Positions 1 through 10,164 of a DNA stretch of 22,276 nt are shown one piece after another. The notes below the pieces were generated by a model. That model searched no databases and was not told the DNA's origin. It saw only the letters and a program-made list of their open reading frames with translations. The stretch's first letter is position 1, and every line of letters begins with the position of its first letter. Source of the DNA: Chrysochromulina tobinii. Lineage: Eukaryota; Haptophyta; Prymnesiales; Chrysochromulinaceae. The translations under genes and the position numbers were made by a program. Location: positions 1 through 22,276 of the forward strand of contig JWZX01001877.1 in NCBI GenBank assembly GCA_001275005.1, read 5' to 3'.

Positions 1-138
1 TTCAGCCCGCTCTCGAGAGGTCAGGTCTACTCGCCGGACCTCCTAAGCGGCATGCAAGGGTCCCTGGAGCCAAGGGCTCCGGTTCCCAGTAACGGTCATG
101 CGTCGAGCTACCTAACGGTGCCTGTATCACCGTCGTAG
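1..138 (+). CDS. 3' end of a gene entering from the left edge
   Basis: Frame 1 is open from the first base to a TAG at 136-138, giving 45 residues. They are rich in Ser, Pro, Gly and Leu, and third codon positions are mostly G or C, as in the firm genes of this window. The last residues read SSYLTVPVSPS. The segment is too short for family assignment and shows no recognisable domain. It could be the low-complexity C-terminus of any protein, or a chance open frame, but its codon use favours a real terminal exon. Confidence 0.5.
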   Translation, partial: FSPLSRGQVYSPDLLSGMQGSLEPRAPVPSNGHASSYLTVPVSPS

Positions 139-780
139 GTTGAGTATGAGCGGGGGACGCTGCTTACCATGCGAATGCGCACGGCATGATTTTTTTTTAC
201 CCGTCGTTTTCGGACGGTTTCTCGCGTCCATTCACATTCACGACACGATACCCAACTGCCGAGATACGATGGAAAGACACGTAAAACTCCTATAGATTAC
301 ACATAGATCATGATCTCATATGCAGAGGCGTAGCTCCTCCCCTCTCCCGCCTCGGCCTCAGCCTCCACCTACGCGCGCAGCGACGCGCTAGGCCTCCGAC
401 ACGTCTGATTTGTCAGAATCAGTAGCTGCTCGGCGGATTCGACAGGCTGGCGGGCACGACGGGAGTCGAGCACGACACAAAGTGTGAGCTTCCAGGCGGG
501 TCGCACGGCGTGGCCGATCGATCATAAATGCGCACGGCACAGCAGCAGTAGCCGGCAGCCGGGGAAGCGCCGGAATTGCAGCACGCTTGCCGAGGTGGCG
601 CAGCGCCTGGCACGCGCACTTTCAGTCGACGCTGTAGTATGACAAATCAGCATCAGAGAATTCGTCGTCGTCGCACGAAAAGCTTCGAAAAATTCTTCGA
701 GCATCGCCCGCGTCGAGAATTACAGGCCGCGAGTAGATCTGCAGGCACGCACGCACGAGGATTAGAGGCAGCAGGCACGG

Positions 781-807
781 TTGGGTTAGGGTTAGGATTA
801 GGATTAC
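781..807 (+). repeat. interstitial telomere-like repeat
   Basis: The tract reads TTGGG, TTAGGG, TTAGGA, TTAGGA, TTA: about four and a half units close to the TTAGGG telomere repeat, partly degenerate. It lies inside the chromosome next to a repeat-rich, gene-poor stretch. It may be a relic of a healed break, a telomere-end insertion or a former subtelomere. Chance is possible for so short a tract. Confidence 0.5.
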
Positions 808-1376
808 AGGCGTTCACCGTGCCACAACGCGTCTGGCACTGTATCGGGGCCCTCCATATCTCGTAGGCATCCAGTTGCCGCAGGGCTGGGTTGGTTGGCG
901 GCGGGATAGCCATGCTTGGGGCTGGGAGGTCAATCTCGCCGCACTTGACGGCGGACGCGAACGTCAAGGCCAGGTCTCCAACATCGCAGTGGGGCGGGCC
1001 TTGGTACTCAGGAGAGACGCCCACGTCGCTCGACGACGATAACCGGCCGCGTTGGGGCGTTCTCGACCCGAAGGACGATCTGTGGGGTGAGCGAGCGCTT
1101 CAGCATTTTTCGCCGAAACTGATTAGAAGACAGACTCGGCAACTTTGCCGAACTAAAATAGATTCCGGCTCCCCTCGGTGTCTTTTTACAACATCTTGGC
1201 CGTAAATCACAACGAGGAGCACAAAGACCTCGCCGAGCGGAATCTACCGCCGGCGCAAAATGGCAGAAAACGTCAACGAGCCTCAGAAGGCTAACCAGGA
1301 AGGTGAGACCTTGGCGAAGGCGCTGCCTTGAGCTCAGATTGAGTGCGGAAAAGAAAGCACAGGAAAACGACTGGGT

Positions 1377-1493
1377 GACGTGTTGCATGCCAGGGTGAAA
1401 CCAAGCGCGTCGCTTTCCGACAAATGAGTGAATGCGGGCCGTTAGTAAAGCCTGTACTCACAGGGCAAGAGTGTGAGAGATCGAGAAGGCAGC
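1377..1493 (-). repeat. dispersed repeat, partial copy (R3) with 37-base block
   Basis: Read on the minus strand, 1437-1377 resembles the last part of copy R1 (1612-1793). It shares a CCCGCATT start, a TTGTCGGA core and the end TGCAACACGTC, with an internal deletion and several mismatches. Immediately upstream in repeat orientation, 1493-1457 is a 37-base block identical, base for base, to 9635-9671 on the plus strand. The two blocks together suggest a mosaic or truncated mobile element. No coding capacity or clear terminal repeat is visible. Confidence 0.6.
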
Positions 1494-1611
1494 GGGCCGG
1501 TGCAAAATAAGGCACGGCGAGCTTCGACACCTCGGCAGGGCATATCTTGATTCAGATGAGTTGGGATGAGTTAAGAGTTGTTGAGTGATCTTGAGTCGTG
1601 AGTCGGTTGCA

Positions 1612-1793
1612 GCGTTGTGCAGAAGAGTGGGGCGAAGGATGAGTCATCAAGGTCCGGGACGCTCACCTTCAATAGGACTCACGCATCTGAACGCGGCGCG
1701 GTCGCGAGAAAAAGTCGAATGGGGTCCCGCATTGCACTTTGCAGGTGTCGAAAAGTTTGTCGGATCTTGTTTCACGCCGGCGTGCAACACGTC
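1612..1793 (+). repeat. dispersed repeat copy R1
   Basis: This segment of about 182 bases is closely similar to the reverse complement of 12511-12685. It begins GCGTTGTGCAGAAGAGTGGG and ends GCGTGCAACACGTC. The first 110 bases differ at only a handful of positions, and a variable patch follows the CCCGCATT motif. Short open frames in it are repeat shadows, not genes. It is probably a non-autonomous transposable element or a member of a dispersed family. I saw no tRNA-type promoter boxes and no target duplications. Confidence 0.75.
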
Positions 1794-2203
1794 GGGTATT
1801 CACCCCTAAGATGAAACGACAAGCGTGGTGAAATGCCCTTTTGCGGAATGCTGAGGGCATTCTGGGCGCCACCCTAGGGGGCGTGTAGGATGGGTTGTAG
1901 GTTTTGGTGTTTGGCTGGTTTTGATTGGTTATTTGGTTTCGATACAGTTTTGATTACGGCCATCAAGTCGGGATTGTACTCCTTGTCCTAGATCATGCTC
2001 TCCACATCGGGCTTTGGAGCGTCACTGGTGCTGCCAGTCCCACATGCGCTGCGTTGAAACGTAGCGTTGGCATCAACGCCCACCGCCAGGCCTGGTGCCG
2101 CAGAGGCGAAATCATCCATCACGCCCAGCCTGAGCACGGCGGGCTGCCGGGAGCGCCTCTCGCTCAGGCGGACAGAATCAACGGATTTTAGCATGATGTT
2201 ATG

Positions 2204-4369
2204 TCAAGTAGAGCCCGGTGCCTCAGGCCACTGCGAAGGGATGAGAGACTCCAAAGAGAATCCAAGTAGCTCCTTGACCTCGTCCCGACTCATGTACTTC
2301 CATCCTTGTTGATAGCTGGCCTTGCTCGGTGCATCCCCGCGGACAAGGAAGCAATCATCAAGTTCTGAGGGGGGCTGTGTGCCCGGATATCCTTTACGCA
2401 TCTTGGCTTGATATCCAAACTTCCTGCAGACGCTCCCGCATTGGAGCCAGAGAATCCCGTCGAGTTCCGGAAAGTTGCCGTATGAAAACGACACCACCAT
2501 CAAAACATGGCGTCCTAAGCCAGAAAGAGCCAACTTCACGCGCTCGAGAGCGACCTCAATCGTCCTGACCTCTTCTGGCAATGTGAAGTGCACAACCCTC
2601 AGCTTGCCTGCTGGCCTCTCCAAGTTCTGCGCGATACCAAACGGACCTCTGACTCCAGAGTTAAGTGAAGCGTCCAGCGCATTGATAAGAATGCCAGCCC
2701 TGACCACGATTTCCCAAGCCTTACCTGAAGAAACATCTTTAGCATGGGCGATGAGCGGCTGGACAACAATCTGATCGAAGGAGTATATCGCATGCACTTT
2801 AAAGAAGGGAGGGCAGTCCAAGATTGGCGCGATGTAACAGACGGGCCATTGCAGCTTCGTCTCCACGCCGACGTTAAACGCAGAGGAGAACATGAAGAAA
2901 CGAAAGAGACTGCTCGATACATCGCCCGTCCGAAGAGCGCGGACGAATGCCTCTAAAAGGCCGACAGCCTCACGTGGCGCTATAACAACGTTCCCACGTT
3001 CGTACCGATGCCGGATGTTGAAGCTTCCCTCAAGTGACGCCCGAATCAAGCCGGGGATGCCGCCATACAAGGCGACCTCGCAGCGAGTCAGCGCGTTCGA
3101 CTTAGGCTGCCAGGTTTTGCGAAGCGTTTCGACGTCAGTGCAGACAGGCAGGCGCGCCAAGTGTACTCCTCGTACGCTCGGCATCGCGCGTTTAGGAGCG
3201 AGATTCTTATCTAGTTCCGCCTCACCCTCGACATCCATAAAGACGTGAGATGTGAAAACCAGGTAGCGCTTTGCCTTGTCCAGAAACTCAGCCTTCAGAA
3301 AATTGGAGCTTTCTTCGTCGAGAGGCGAGCCGATCTGGTTGAGTTCGTCAGCCAAGAGGACGATCCCACGAGAGGCTTGGCCTTTCTCCGAGGCCTCAAA
3401 CGCCTCGATGTATTCCATCAACCGCGTCTCGTTGCAGATGACCCTTTCACGCTCCACTAGGGGCGACGAGACGAACGCGAGGCCGATCCTCCGGAGCACA
3501 GCCTGGAGATGGGTCTCGCCCTTGTACTTGTAGAACTGGCCGCTGAAATTCATGACGATTGGCGTGTAACCGTTCTTCCGCAATTCGACGAAAAGTTTGA
3601 TCAGAAACGTTGTCTTGCCTCCACGTGCCAGTCGGCAGAAAGCCAGGGGCGGAACTCGATTTGAGTTGTCAGTAACGCTAGCGCATTCGGCGTCAATCAC
3701 GGCTAACTCCCCCTCGAGGTCTAAATCGACGACTCGGTGTACCTCAAGGTTCCTGAGGTTTGTGACATTATCCACAGGGATGGAGAATGGCAAATCCTCG
3801 GGAATCCTCTTGATTACCTCCTGGGACGCGGTAAACCCAACTGTACAAGGGCACACAACGCGTAAGACTTTGCCATCTCTCACGGGGAGGCACGAGAGAG
3901 ATGCATTGGGACTTGCAGATTAGATGTGAGGGAGATTTGTGGGAGATGTAAGACTTGGTCATCTCTGGATGCGAGTGAGTTGCGAGGTCAGTCATCTCAA
4001 GGAAGAACCTGTCCTGTCGGGACGGACTCGGGAGTCTCTTGAGGGTCAGACGCGCGCACCGTTGGCCAGCGACTTTGTCAAAAGAAGCTCCCTTACCTTG
4101 AGATAGTGCTTCTCCTCGTCGCGAAGCTGCTCCTTCTTGTCGCGAAGCTGCTCCTTCTCCTTGCGAAGCTGCTCCTCCTTGTTGCGAAGCTGCTTCTCCT
4201 TGTCGCGCAAATACGCCAAGTTGTCTGCGCTGATGCCCTCCTTCATCAGCTCTGTTTCCACGTCGTTGATCTTCTTCTCACATTTAGCTATCTCCGCCTC
4301 GCATTCGCCGATCTCCTTCACGCAAGCAATTATGTCTCCCTGAACTCCTGCCTCGGGCTCCTGACGCAT
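2204..4369 (-). CDS. Crinkler/RHS-type P-loop NTPase with PD-(D/E)XK-like C-terminus
   Basis: My model joins exon 4369-4060 to exon 3840-2204 across a 219-base intron (donor GTGCGC, acceptor TACAG, phase 1), giving 648 aa. Residues 1-100 are a charged coiled coil built on a repeated LRxKEEQ heptad. The Walker A region reads RLARGGKTTFL (K179, T180), with Arg replacing the usual first Gly, as in the RGGKT loops of Crinkler proteins. Walker B is LLADELN (D268, E269). The C-terminal part has E480 in a helix, D564 in FPELD and Q581-x-K583 in YQAK, the spacing expected of a restriction-endonuclease fold. Crinkler/RHS proteins are NTPase-nuclease effectors or transposon-derived proteins that often act in the nucleus. 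No stop or frameshift interrupts the NTPase exon. An acceptor (TGTTGTAG, exon base 4391) suggests more 5' exons, so the start at 4369 is minimal. Family call firm; exact 5' end uncertain. Confidence 0.75.
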
Positions 4370-4399
4370 CGACACCGAAAGCGCAGTGAGTCTACAACA

Positions 4400-4950
4400 G
4401 AGAGCTCTCAAAGGGAAGTGGGTTTGCAGGCGGTAGGATGGACGTGCGCTGTGGCACCTGGCCGGTCGTAAGCATGCTCATTGACCGCGCACGGCTCTGC
4501 GTAGAAATGCAACTCGAGAAGCCAGTGTAGCGCGTCGTGGATGTGATCCGCCTCTTGAAAGTCATCTGATTCGCGTCTGCATCAGTATTTGCGGCATTTC
4601 CCAAGAACTGGACATCGACAGCACAACGATCCGGTGATGCGCAGAGTCTCAACGAGCTCGGATCATTCACGACGCCAAAGCCGAAGGCGTTGTGCTCCGA
4701 CACGCCCACGCCCACGCAGAGGTCATCTGACTTGAGAAATGCCGCCGCTCCTCCAGTGTTGCGGCAACCTAGGGTTTGGGCTCGAGGCTGAGACCGTGAT
4801 GCAATATTTCTTGAAGACGCACACGGTAGACGCATCGCGCTCGTCCATGCCGACGCGAAACAATGGAGCACCGAGACGCACACCTTTCCCATCGATCGTG
4901 TTCCCAGGGGCCGAGGGTGTTCTGGTGAGCCCTAGGTGTCGAGTCAAGTC
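4400..4950 (-). other. probable upstream exons of the Crinkler-type gene
   Basis: Three overlapping minus-strand frames look coding in succession. One covers about 4945-4760 and contains GKGVRLGAPLFRVGMDERDA. The next covers about 4740-4550 and contains LCVGVGVSEHNAFGFGV. The last covers about 4575-4415 and contains DHIHDALHWLLELHFYAEPC. All use G/C-ending codons. The order and the good acceptor at 4392-4393 suggest two or three short exons that add an N-terminal region to the coiled-coil protein. A candidate start is the ATG at about 4890, followed at once by a GTGTGC donor-like site. I could not settle the splice sites, and no domain is recognised. Confidence 0.35.
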
Positions 4951-4991
4951 AAGTCAAGTCAGTTCAGTACAGTTCAGTTCAGTTCAGTTCA
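4942..4991 (+). repeat. pentanucleotide microsatellite, TCAAG then TTCAG units
   Basis: Four TCAAG-type units pass directly into about six GTTCA/TTCAG-type units, one carrying a change (GTACA). The tract lies between the divergent Crinkler-type gene and SEC31. The same two unit types recur separately at 16805-16828 and 17573-17609. Confidence 0.9.
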
Positions 4992-5238
4992 AATGGCGTC
5001 CCACGCCGTCCCTCTCTTCCTCTCCGGCGCAAGCGATCGGGAGGGCACGGCGCGGCGCAGACCAACTGGCATGGTTGCGGGACGACAGCGGTGCTGACAT
5101 GGTCTGGTTTATCTTGATATTTTGCATGTATTTTACACTATTCTAGGGCCTGCTAAATCCTAAAGGTGGGTGTGTACACAATCATAGGGGGGGTGAGGGG
5201 AAAAAGGCCGCGCTCGCTCTCCCTCGTCGGCGGGACAG

Positions 5239-8200
5239 ATGGTGAAACAGCGTGTTGCCTTCATTCCGCGTGGTGCGACAGTGGCCTGGGGACCCACGAC
5301 CGACTGCGCGGGCATGATCGCCTCGGGCACTGTTGGCGGCGCCTTCGATGGCTCCTTTGACGCTACTGCATCACTTGAGATCTTCCAGATGGACCTGAGC
5401 TCGAAGACAGGCCAGATGGAGATGCTTGGTTCTGTGCAGACACCCGAGCGCTTCCACCGCCTAGCATGGGGAAGTTTCGGCGCCAACTGTAGCTCGTTAC
5501 CATTGGGCATGCTCGCTGGCGGCATGGTCGACGGCACTGTGAAGGTTTTCGACCCAGCAATCCTTGCTCGGTGAGTCTTGGAGCGATTCTCACCTGACCC
5601 ACCAACAGCGCCCGCGTCCTGAGGCAGTTGCCATTGTTGAGTTGTCATTGATGTGCTGCCGACAGGCGCAAAGTCGGCGAGGCGCTTCTCGCCAGCCTTG
5701 AGAAGCACACCGGCGGGGTGCGCGCTCTTGAGTTCAACCCTGGGATGAACAATCTACTTGCTTCGGGCGCAGGCGACTCCGAAGTTATCATCACCGACTT
5801 GAAGGATCCTAAAAACCCGTCGGTATACTCACCTGGGGCAAAGACTGCTGGCCCTACTTCTGACATTTCATGCGTGGCGTGGAACCGCAAGGTCTCACAC
5901 ATCCTGGCGTCCACGTCGCACAACGGCCAGTCTGTCGTATGGGATCTGCGGATGAAGCGGCCGGTGACCTCCTTCACGGATCCGGCAAGTAAAGGAGGTC
6001 GCAGCTCAGTCATCGAGTGGCATCCAGAGCTACCAACCCGTGTGATGATTGCGTCGGAGGACGATCGCTCCCCAACGCTGCAGGTATGGGACCTGCGCAA
6101 CGCATTCGCCCCGCTCACAGAATTGCGTGGCCATCATAAGGGCATCCTCTCAGCCTCGTGGTGCCCGCACGATCAAAACTTGCTGATCTCGTGTGGCAAG
6201 GACAACCGGACCATATGCTGGGATCCCGAGACAGCCACTGCACTATGTGAACTTCCGTCTGCTGGCAACTGGACGTTCGACGTTCGGTGGTCACCTTCCA
6301 TGGTCGGGCTTGTCTCGTGTGCCTCGTTCGATGGGGAGGTTTCTCTCTACTCACTGCAAGATGCTGGCGTTACTGTCACAGCCGACGGCTTTCAAGAGGT
6401 GACCATGCGACCTCCGAAATGGCTGCAACGTCCGTGCGGAGTGAGCTTAGGTTTTGGCGGTACGGTTGCTTGGTTCAACGACCGCGGCATCGTCTCGACA
6501 AACCGTGTCGTTACCGACCAGAGTCTTGTCGAGCGCTCGAAACAGCTGTCGGCAGCACTCGAATCGCGGGCGCTTCAAGAATACTGCGCGGCCAAAGCGG
6601 CAGCCACGTCCTCAGACCGTGACGCGGCGGAATGGTCGCTGATGCAAGTGCTCTGCTCCAGCGACCAGCGGCGACTACTCCTGAGCTATCTTGGGCTGGC
6701 TGAACCAACATCGCACATGCCGCTGCGTAGCGCGGATGACGCCAACGTGGACCATGGAGCTGCGGAGGCCGTTTCTCAGGCAGCTGGCACTGCTGCAGTA
6801 CTCCATGACGCAGTCGATGCGGCTGACCTGTTCTCTCAGATGGCGATCGCGACGGCTGCGGCTAAAGAGGCAGCAGCACGCGAAGCAGCCCTGCAGGTGG
6901 AGGCAGTACAGCAGGCGGCAGTGCGGGATGCAGCCCAAGAGGTGGCTGGGCGAAACGCAAGTAAAGCGGGGGCTGCAGCTGGCGTAAATGCAGGCGCCGC
7001 GATCTTGAGTGCGTCGCCAATGCATCCCGCGATGGAGAAGAAGCTCTCATTGGCGATGCTCAACGGGAACTTCGGCGGGGCGGTTGAGTGCTGCCTGCAA
7101 GCGGGACGCGTAGCGGATGCCCTGGTGCTAGCGGCGAGTGGCGGGCCCGAACTTTGGACTGCAACGCGCGACCGCTTCTTGCAGTCTAGCAGTACACCGT
7201 TTGGGCGGACACTCGCCGCAGTTGTGCACCAAGACTTCAACCGGTATGTGGAAGAGGCGGACCTTGCCCAATGGAAAGAAACCCTCGCGCTGCTCAACAC
7301 GTATGCTTCGCCGGATGAACTATCGACTTTGTGCAATCAGCTTGGCGACCGTCTTGAGGCGAACCCTGCCGCCGCCACGCTTTGCTACATGTGCGCCGCC
7401 AACATTGAGCGCACGGTCAAGCTTTGGGAAATGTACTACAACGCACCGTCTTCTGAGAGCGGTGAGACGAGTGCTCTGCTCGACATGATGGAAAAGCTCG
7501 CAGTCTTTCAGGATGCGGCCCAAACCAGAGATGGGTTTGCTCTGGTGGCTGCGAAGGTGACACAGTTCGCCGAGATGCTCGCTGCTCAAGGATGTTCGTA
7601 TCAGGCCCTGCAGCATGTGCTTGCGTTGCCCGCCCACGACATGGACGCCGCCGCCCTGTGCGACCGCATCTATGGCCAGAACGCTGGCTTTTTGACAGCA
7701 CCACCGCCGCCGCCGTACCAAACCCAGCCTATCCAGCCTTCGCAGGACATCTACCTTCAGCGCGGTGCGCCACAGCAACAGACACCGCAGCTGGTGCAAC
7801 AGCCGCATCCAGGGGCATCTGAATACGAACCGTTCGATCGAAACCTTCCGCCGGCGTCTGAAGTCTATCTTTCTGCATCTACGGCTGCGCCGACACCCTA
7901 TCCGTTGCCGGCGCCGACGCCAGGGCCTTACCCGCAACCGGGTTCGTCGGTTGTGCCATCGATGGGCGTGCAAATGCCTCCGATGTTACCGCTGCCGCGC
8001 GGCCCTCCGGCCAGCATGCGTGCACCAACCGGAACGCTGCCTGTCAACTCTTGGCATTCGCAGCCTGCCGCAACGCCCGCCTCCAACGGGTACATAACTC
8101 ATCCGCCGTCGCAGCAGCAGAATTCGCAGCCACCGTCGTCGCAGCTGCCGCCGTCGCAGCTGCCGTCGCAGCTGCCATCGTCGCAGCTGCCACCGTCGCA

Positions 8201-8786
8201 GCTGCCGCTGTCGCAGCCTCAGCATACTTCCCAGCCGTCACCTTCGTATCAGCCATCCCAGCGCCCGGCCCACTCCACGCCGTATGCATACCAGGCGACT
8301 CCACCCGCCCGTGCGCTCGCGCCTCCAGCGTACTCCCATCAGCCGACGGCCGAAGCTTATGTTGGCCACGCGGCGCTGCCAACGGCGGATCACGTGGATC
8401 CGACATGCGCCGAACGTTCGACTGTGTCGTCGTCAGTGCCCGAGGTCAAGGGCCTCAGCTACGATCCCGAGACAACGATCCAATCGCTAACAGCCCTGGC
8501 GAAAGCCTGCGCAGCTTACAATCTGCCGCCTCTGGAGCAGCGCAAGCTTGACGACGTTACGAGGAGGCTTGGCTCTCTCTCTGACAAGCTTCGTCAGGGA
8601 GGCGTGTCGCCTGTGGTCTTCGAGCGGCTCCAGCAGCTTTGCGGATTCCTGGCAATTGGCGATGCAGCCAATGCTCTCGAGATGCACGTGCAGATCACCA
8701 CCTCCGATTGGGCGGACAACGGCGCATGGCTCATGGGCGTCAAACGCCTCATCGAGATGACCTCCAAGCTTGGCGTTCGTCTTTGA
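5239..8786 (+). CDS. SEC31: COPII outer-coat protein Sec31
   Basis: Sec31 forms the outer COPII cage with Sec13 on vesicles leaving the ER and stimulates Sar1 GTP hydrolysis. Exon 1 is 5239-5570 and exon 2 is 5666-8786; the 95-base intron has a GTGAGT donor and a GACAG acceptor. The product is 1150 aa, within the usual Sec31 range. Residues 1 to about 350 are WD40 repeats, including LEIFQMDL, HTGGVRALEFNPG, HILASTSHNG and TELRGHHKGILSASWCP, all typical of Sec31. An Ala-rich helical stretch covers about 470-560. The ACE1 alpha-solenoid follows at about 563-760. A Pro/Gln-rich linker at about 790-1040 matches the low-complexity region that binds Sec23-Sar1. Residues about 1041-1150 match the helical C-terminal domain. 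The start fits because the N-terminus aligns with the first WD40 blade of known Sec31. The ORF is intact, with no oddity except the tandem SQLP repeats. Confidence 0.96.
8131..8217 (+). repeat. tandem SQLP-coding repeat inside SEC31
   Basis: A run of 12- to 15-base units built on TCGCAGCTGCC encodes SSQLPPSQLPSQLP-type repeats in the disordered Pro/Gln linker of Sec31. The units keep the reading frame. Such tracts change length by slippage and are expected to vary between strains. Confidence 0.85.
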
Positions 8787-9783
8787 GACGCAATGGCTGG
8801 AGATTCCGTACCGGTGGGGCAGGTTGCTGCTTTGTGCGGCACAGGAGCCGCCACATTCCGAAGCAGCAATACGCGTATGGTCTCTCGGGTTCACTTGGGT
8901 GCCGCCGTGCGCCAGGTGTTCGCGGGCCGGACAAGAGCCGGTGCCGCGCAGAAGCGGAGGGCAGGCAGAGCGTGCGCCCTGCTAGGACCTTTTTCTTCGG
9001 TGCGAGATCCCGATATGCACGATTGTGTGTAATCGAGTATTGACTTGGGAAACCGGGGGCGAAAGATGGGCTCGGGGCGGACCATGTTTGAAGGGCTCGA
9101 GGCATGGACAGGGCCAGCCGCCATAGCGGAGCTCGACGCTGCCAGTGGCGCGCGCGCAGGAGTGCTTTGATTACCGAGCATCCCCACTTGGCTTCTCTTC
9201 TGAACCGCTTTCTCCTCCGGCACGGCGGGCGGGGGGATGCGGGGGCGGAGTGACTGTGTTCGGGACTGTCCTTTGTCCTAGCTCGTATTAATTAGAGCAT
9301 CTCATCCGCCCTTGCATTTCCCACCCCCTTGCCAGAACCCGCGTTGACCATCGTTTAGACGCGTCGTCTACCCGGCGGTAACTTGATTCGTATAGATGTG
9401 CGTGACCACCCCCCTCTTCCGCCCGGTTCCCCCTAAATTCCGTAAATCCGTAAAAAGTTTACATTTTCGTCTCTTTTACAGCCCAGAGCAGCCCCTGATC
9501 TGCCCTGATGAAAGGGACACTATGAGACACTCTTGGATGTACATAGGACTCCACCCCTGACGTGTTGCAACACGGCGGCCTCGCTGTCCACTCTTTCACT
9601 TTCTGGAGTGGCCGCAGTGGAGTGCTTGCTCGTTGCTGCCTTCTCGATCTCTCACACTCTTGCCCTGTGAGCACCCCTCATGCGCACCACTCATCGCCCA
9701 CGTGCAACCTCTCGCGACAAGGGCGTCGTGCGTCTTGGTACGTGTGTGTCGTGTATTGAAGGCGCACAGCGTCCACAAGCTAG
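8787..9783. other. SEC31 3' flank, no supported gene
   Basis: An open frame of 79 codons starts with an ATG at 8793, six bases after the SEC31 stop, but it has no recognisable domain and lies where the 3' UTR should be. The rest is mixed: an AT-richer patch around 9280-9480 and the repeat piece R4 at 9559-9671. I see no further gene. Confidence 0.5.
9559..9671 (+). repeat. dispersed repeat piece (R4) with the 37-base block
   Basis: The piece begins with GACGTGTTGCA, the same 11 bases that end copies R1, R2 and R3 (here extended to the palindrome GTGTTGCAACAC). It finishes with a 37-base block (9635-9671) that is the exact reverse complement of 1457-1493. The sequence between the two blocks does not match R1-R3. 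Block order and orientation differ from R3, which suggests a rearranged or composite element. Confidence 0.65.
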
Positions 9784-10107
9784 GAGCGTGGTGAACCCCA
9801 ACCATCAGGAAGTTCCAAAGCAGGAGCTCAAGATGGAAGCAAGAAGTTTGCAGCGGGTCGCAAGAAGAAGCCCGAGGGGCAGCGTGCTGAAGAGCACGCA
9901 AAGCTTGTGGAGACTGGTTTTTCTGGTTTCAAATGTGGATGCAAGCGTGCAGATAACAAAGGGAACAATTCATCGCCAGCAAATCGCCCGTTCTTGTACG
10001 CGCTATACAAGGTCATCACGAAGCACGTCAGCCCAAAATTGCTGCCTGTCCGAACATGCGCGGGCACGATCATGAAACGATTGCAACCCCCGTTTCCGAC
10101 CACATGA
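9784..10107 (+). other. possible small exon or gene fragment, Lys-rich and Cys-containing
   Basis: The frame is open from just after a TAG (9781-9783) to a TGA at 10105-10107, 107 codons. It starts Gly/Ser-rich, has a basic cluster AAGRKKKPEGQR resembling a nuclear localisation signal, and then GFSGFKCGCKRADNKG. The first ATG in frame is late, so if real it is a spliced exon or a broken gene. The opposite strand is also open across the same bases. No family is recognised. Confidence 0.2.
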
Positions 10108-10164
10108 TTGCACTGGATCGCGAAGTCGAACTTAAACTTCGCGTCATCGAGTGCCCCCCTCGCA

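Larger units (their letters stand above)
139..2203. other. gene-poor stretch with repeats
   Basis: No gene can be supported firmly in these 2 kb. The stretch holds a T8 tract near 189, a telomere-like tract at 781-807 and two pieces of a dispersed repeat at 1377-1493 and 1612-1793. Between about 870 and 1086 both strands have protein-like open frames. On the plus strand a possible exon runs from an acceptor near 883 to a GTGAGC donor at 1086. On the minus strand a frame covers 1024 down to the telomere-like tract. Neither has a recognisable domain, so neither is called as a gene. Confidence 0.5.

Noticed and set aside
1612-1793. Possible tRNA-derived SINE, because of a GTCGAATGGGGTCCCGC-like end
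   Set aside because: No cloverleaf, no clear A and B boxes and no A-rich tail; kept only as an unclassified dispersed repeat.
4106-4471. Plus-strand frame with repeated Leu-rich LLLVAKLL units, resembling a membrane protein
   Set aside because: It is the antisense of the LRxKEEQ coiled-coil repeats of the Crinkler-type gene; the charged coiled coil is the real product.
8051-8551. Ala-rich frame opposite or beside the SEC31 Pro/Gln linker
   Set aside because: Frame-shifted reading of the repeated TCGCAGCTGCC units inside SEC31.
8793-9032. 79-codon plus-strand frame with an ATG six bases after the SEC31 stop
   Set aside because: No domain, Ala/Arg-rich by base composition, and placed in the expected 3' UTR. 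Reinitiation cannot be excluded but has no support.
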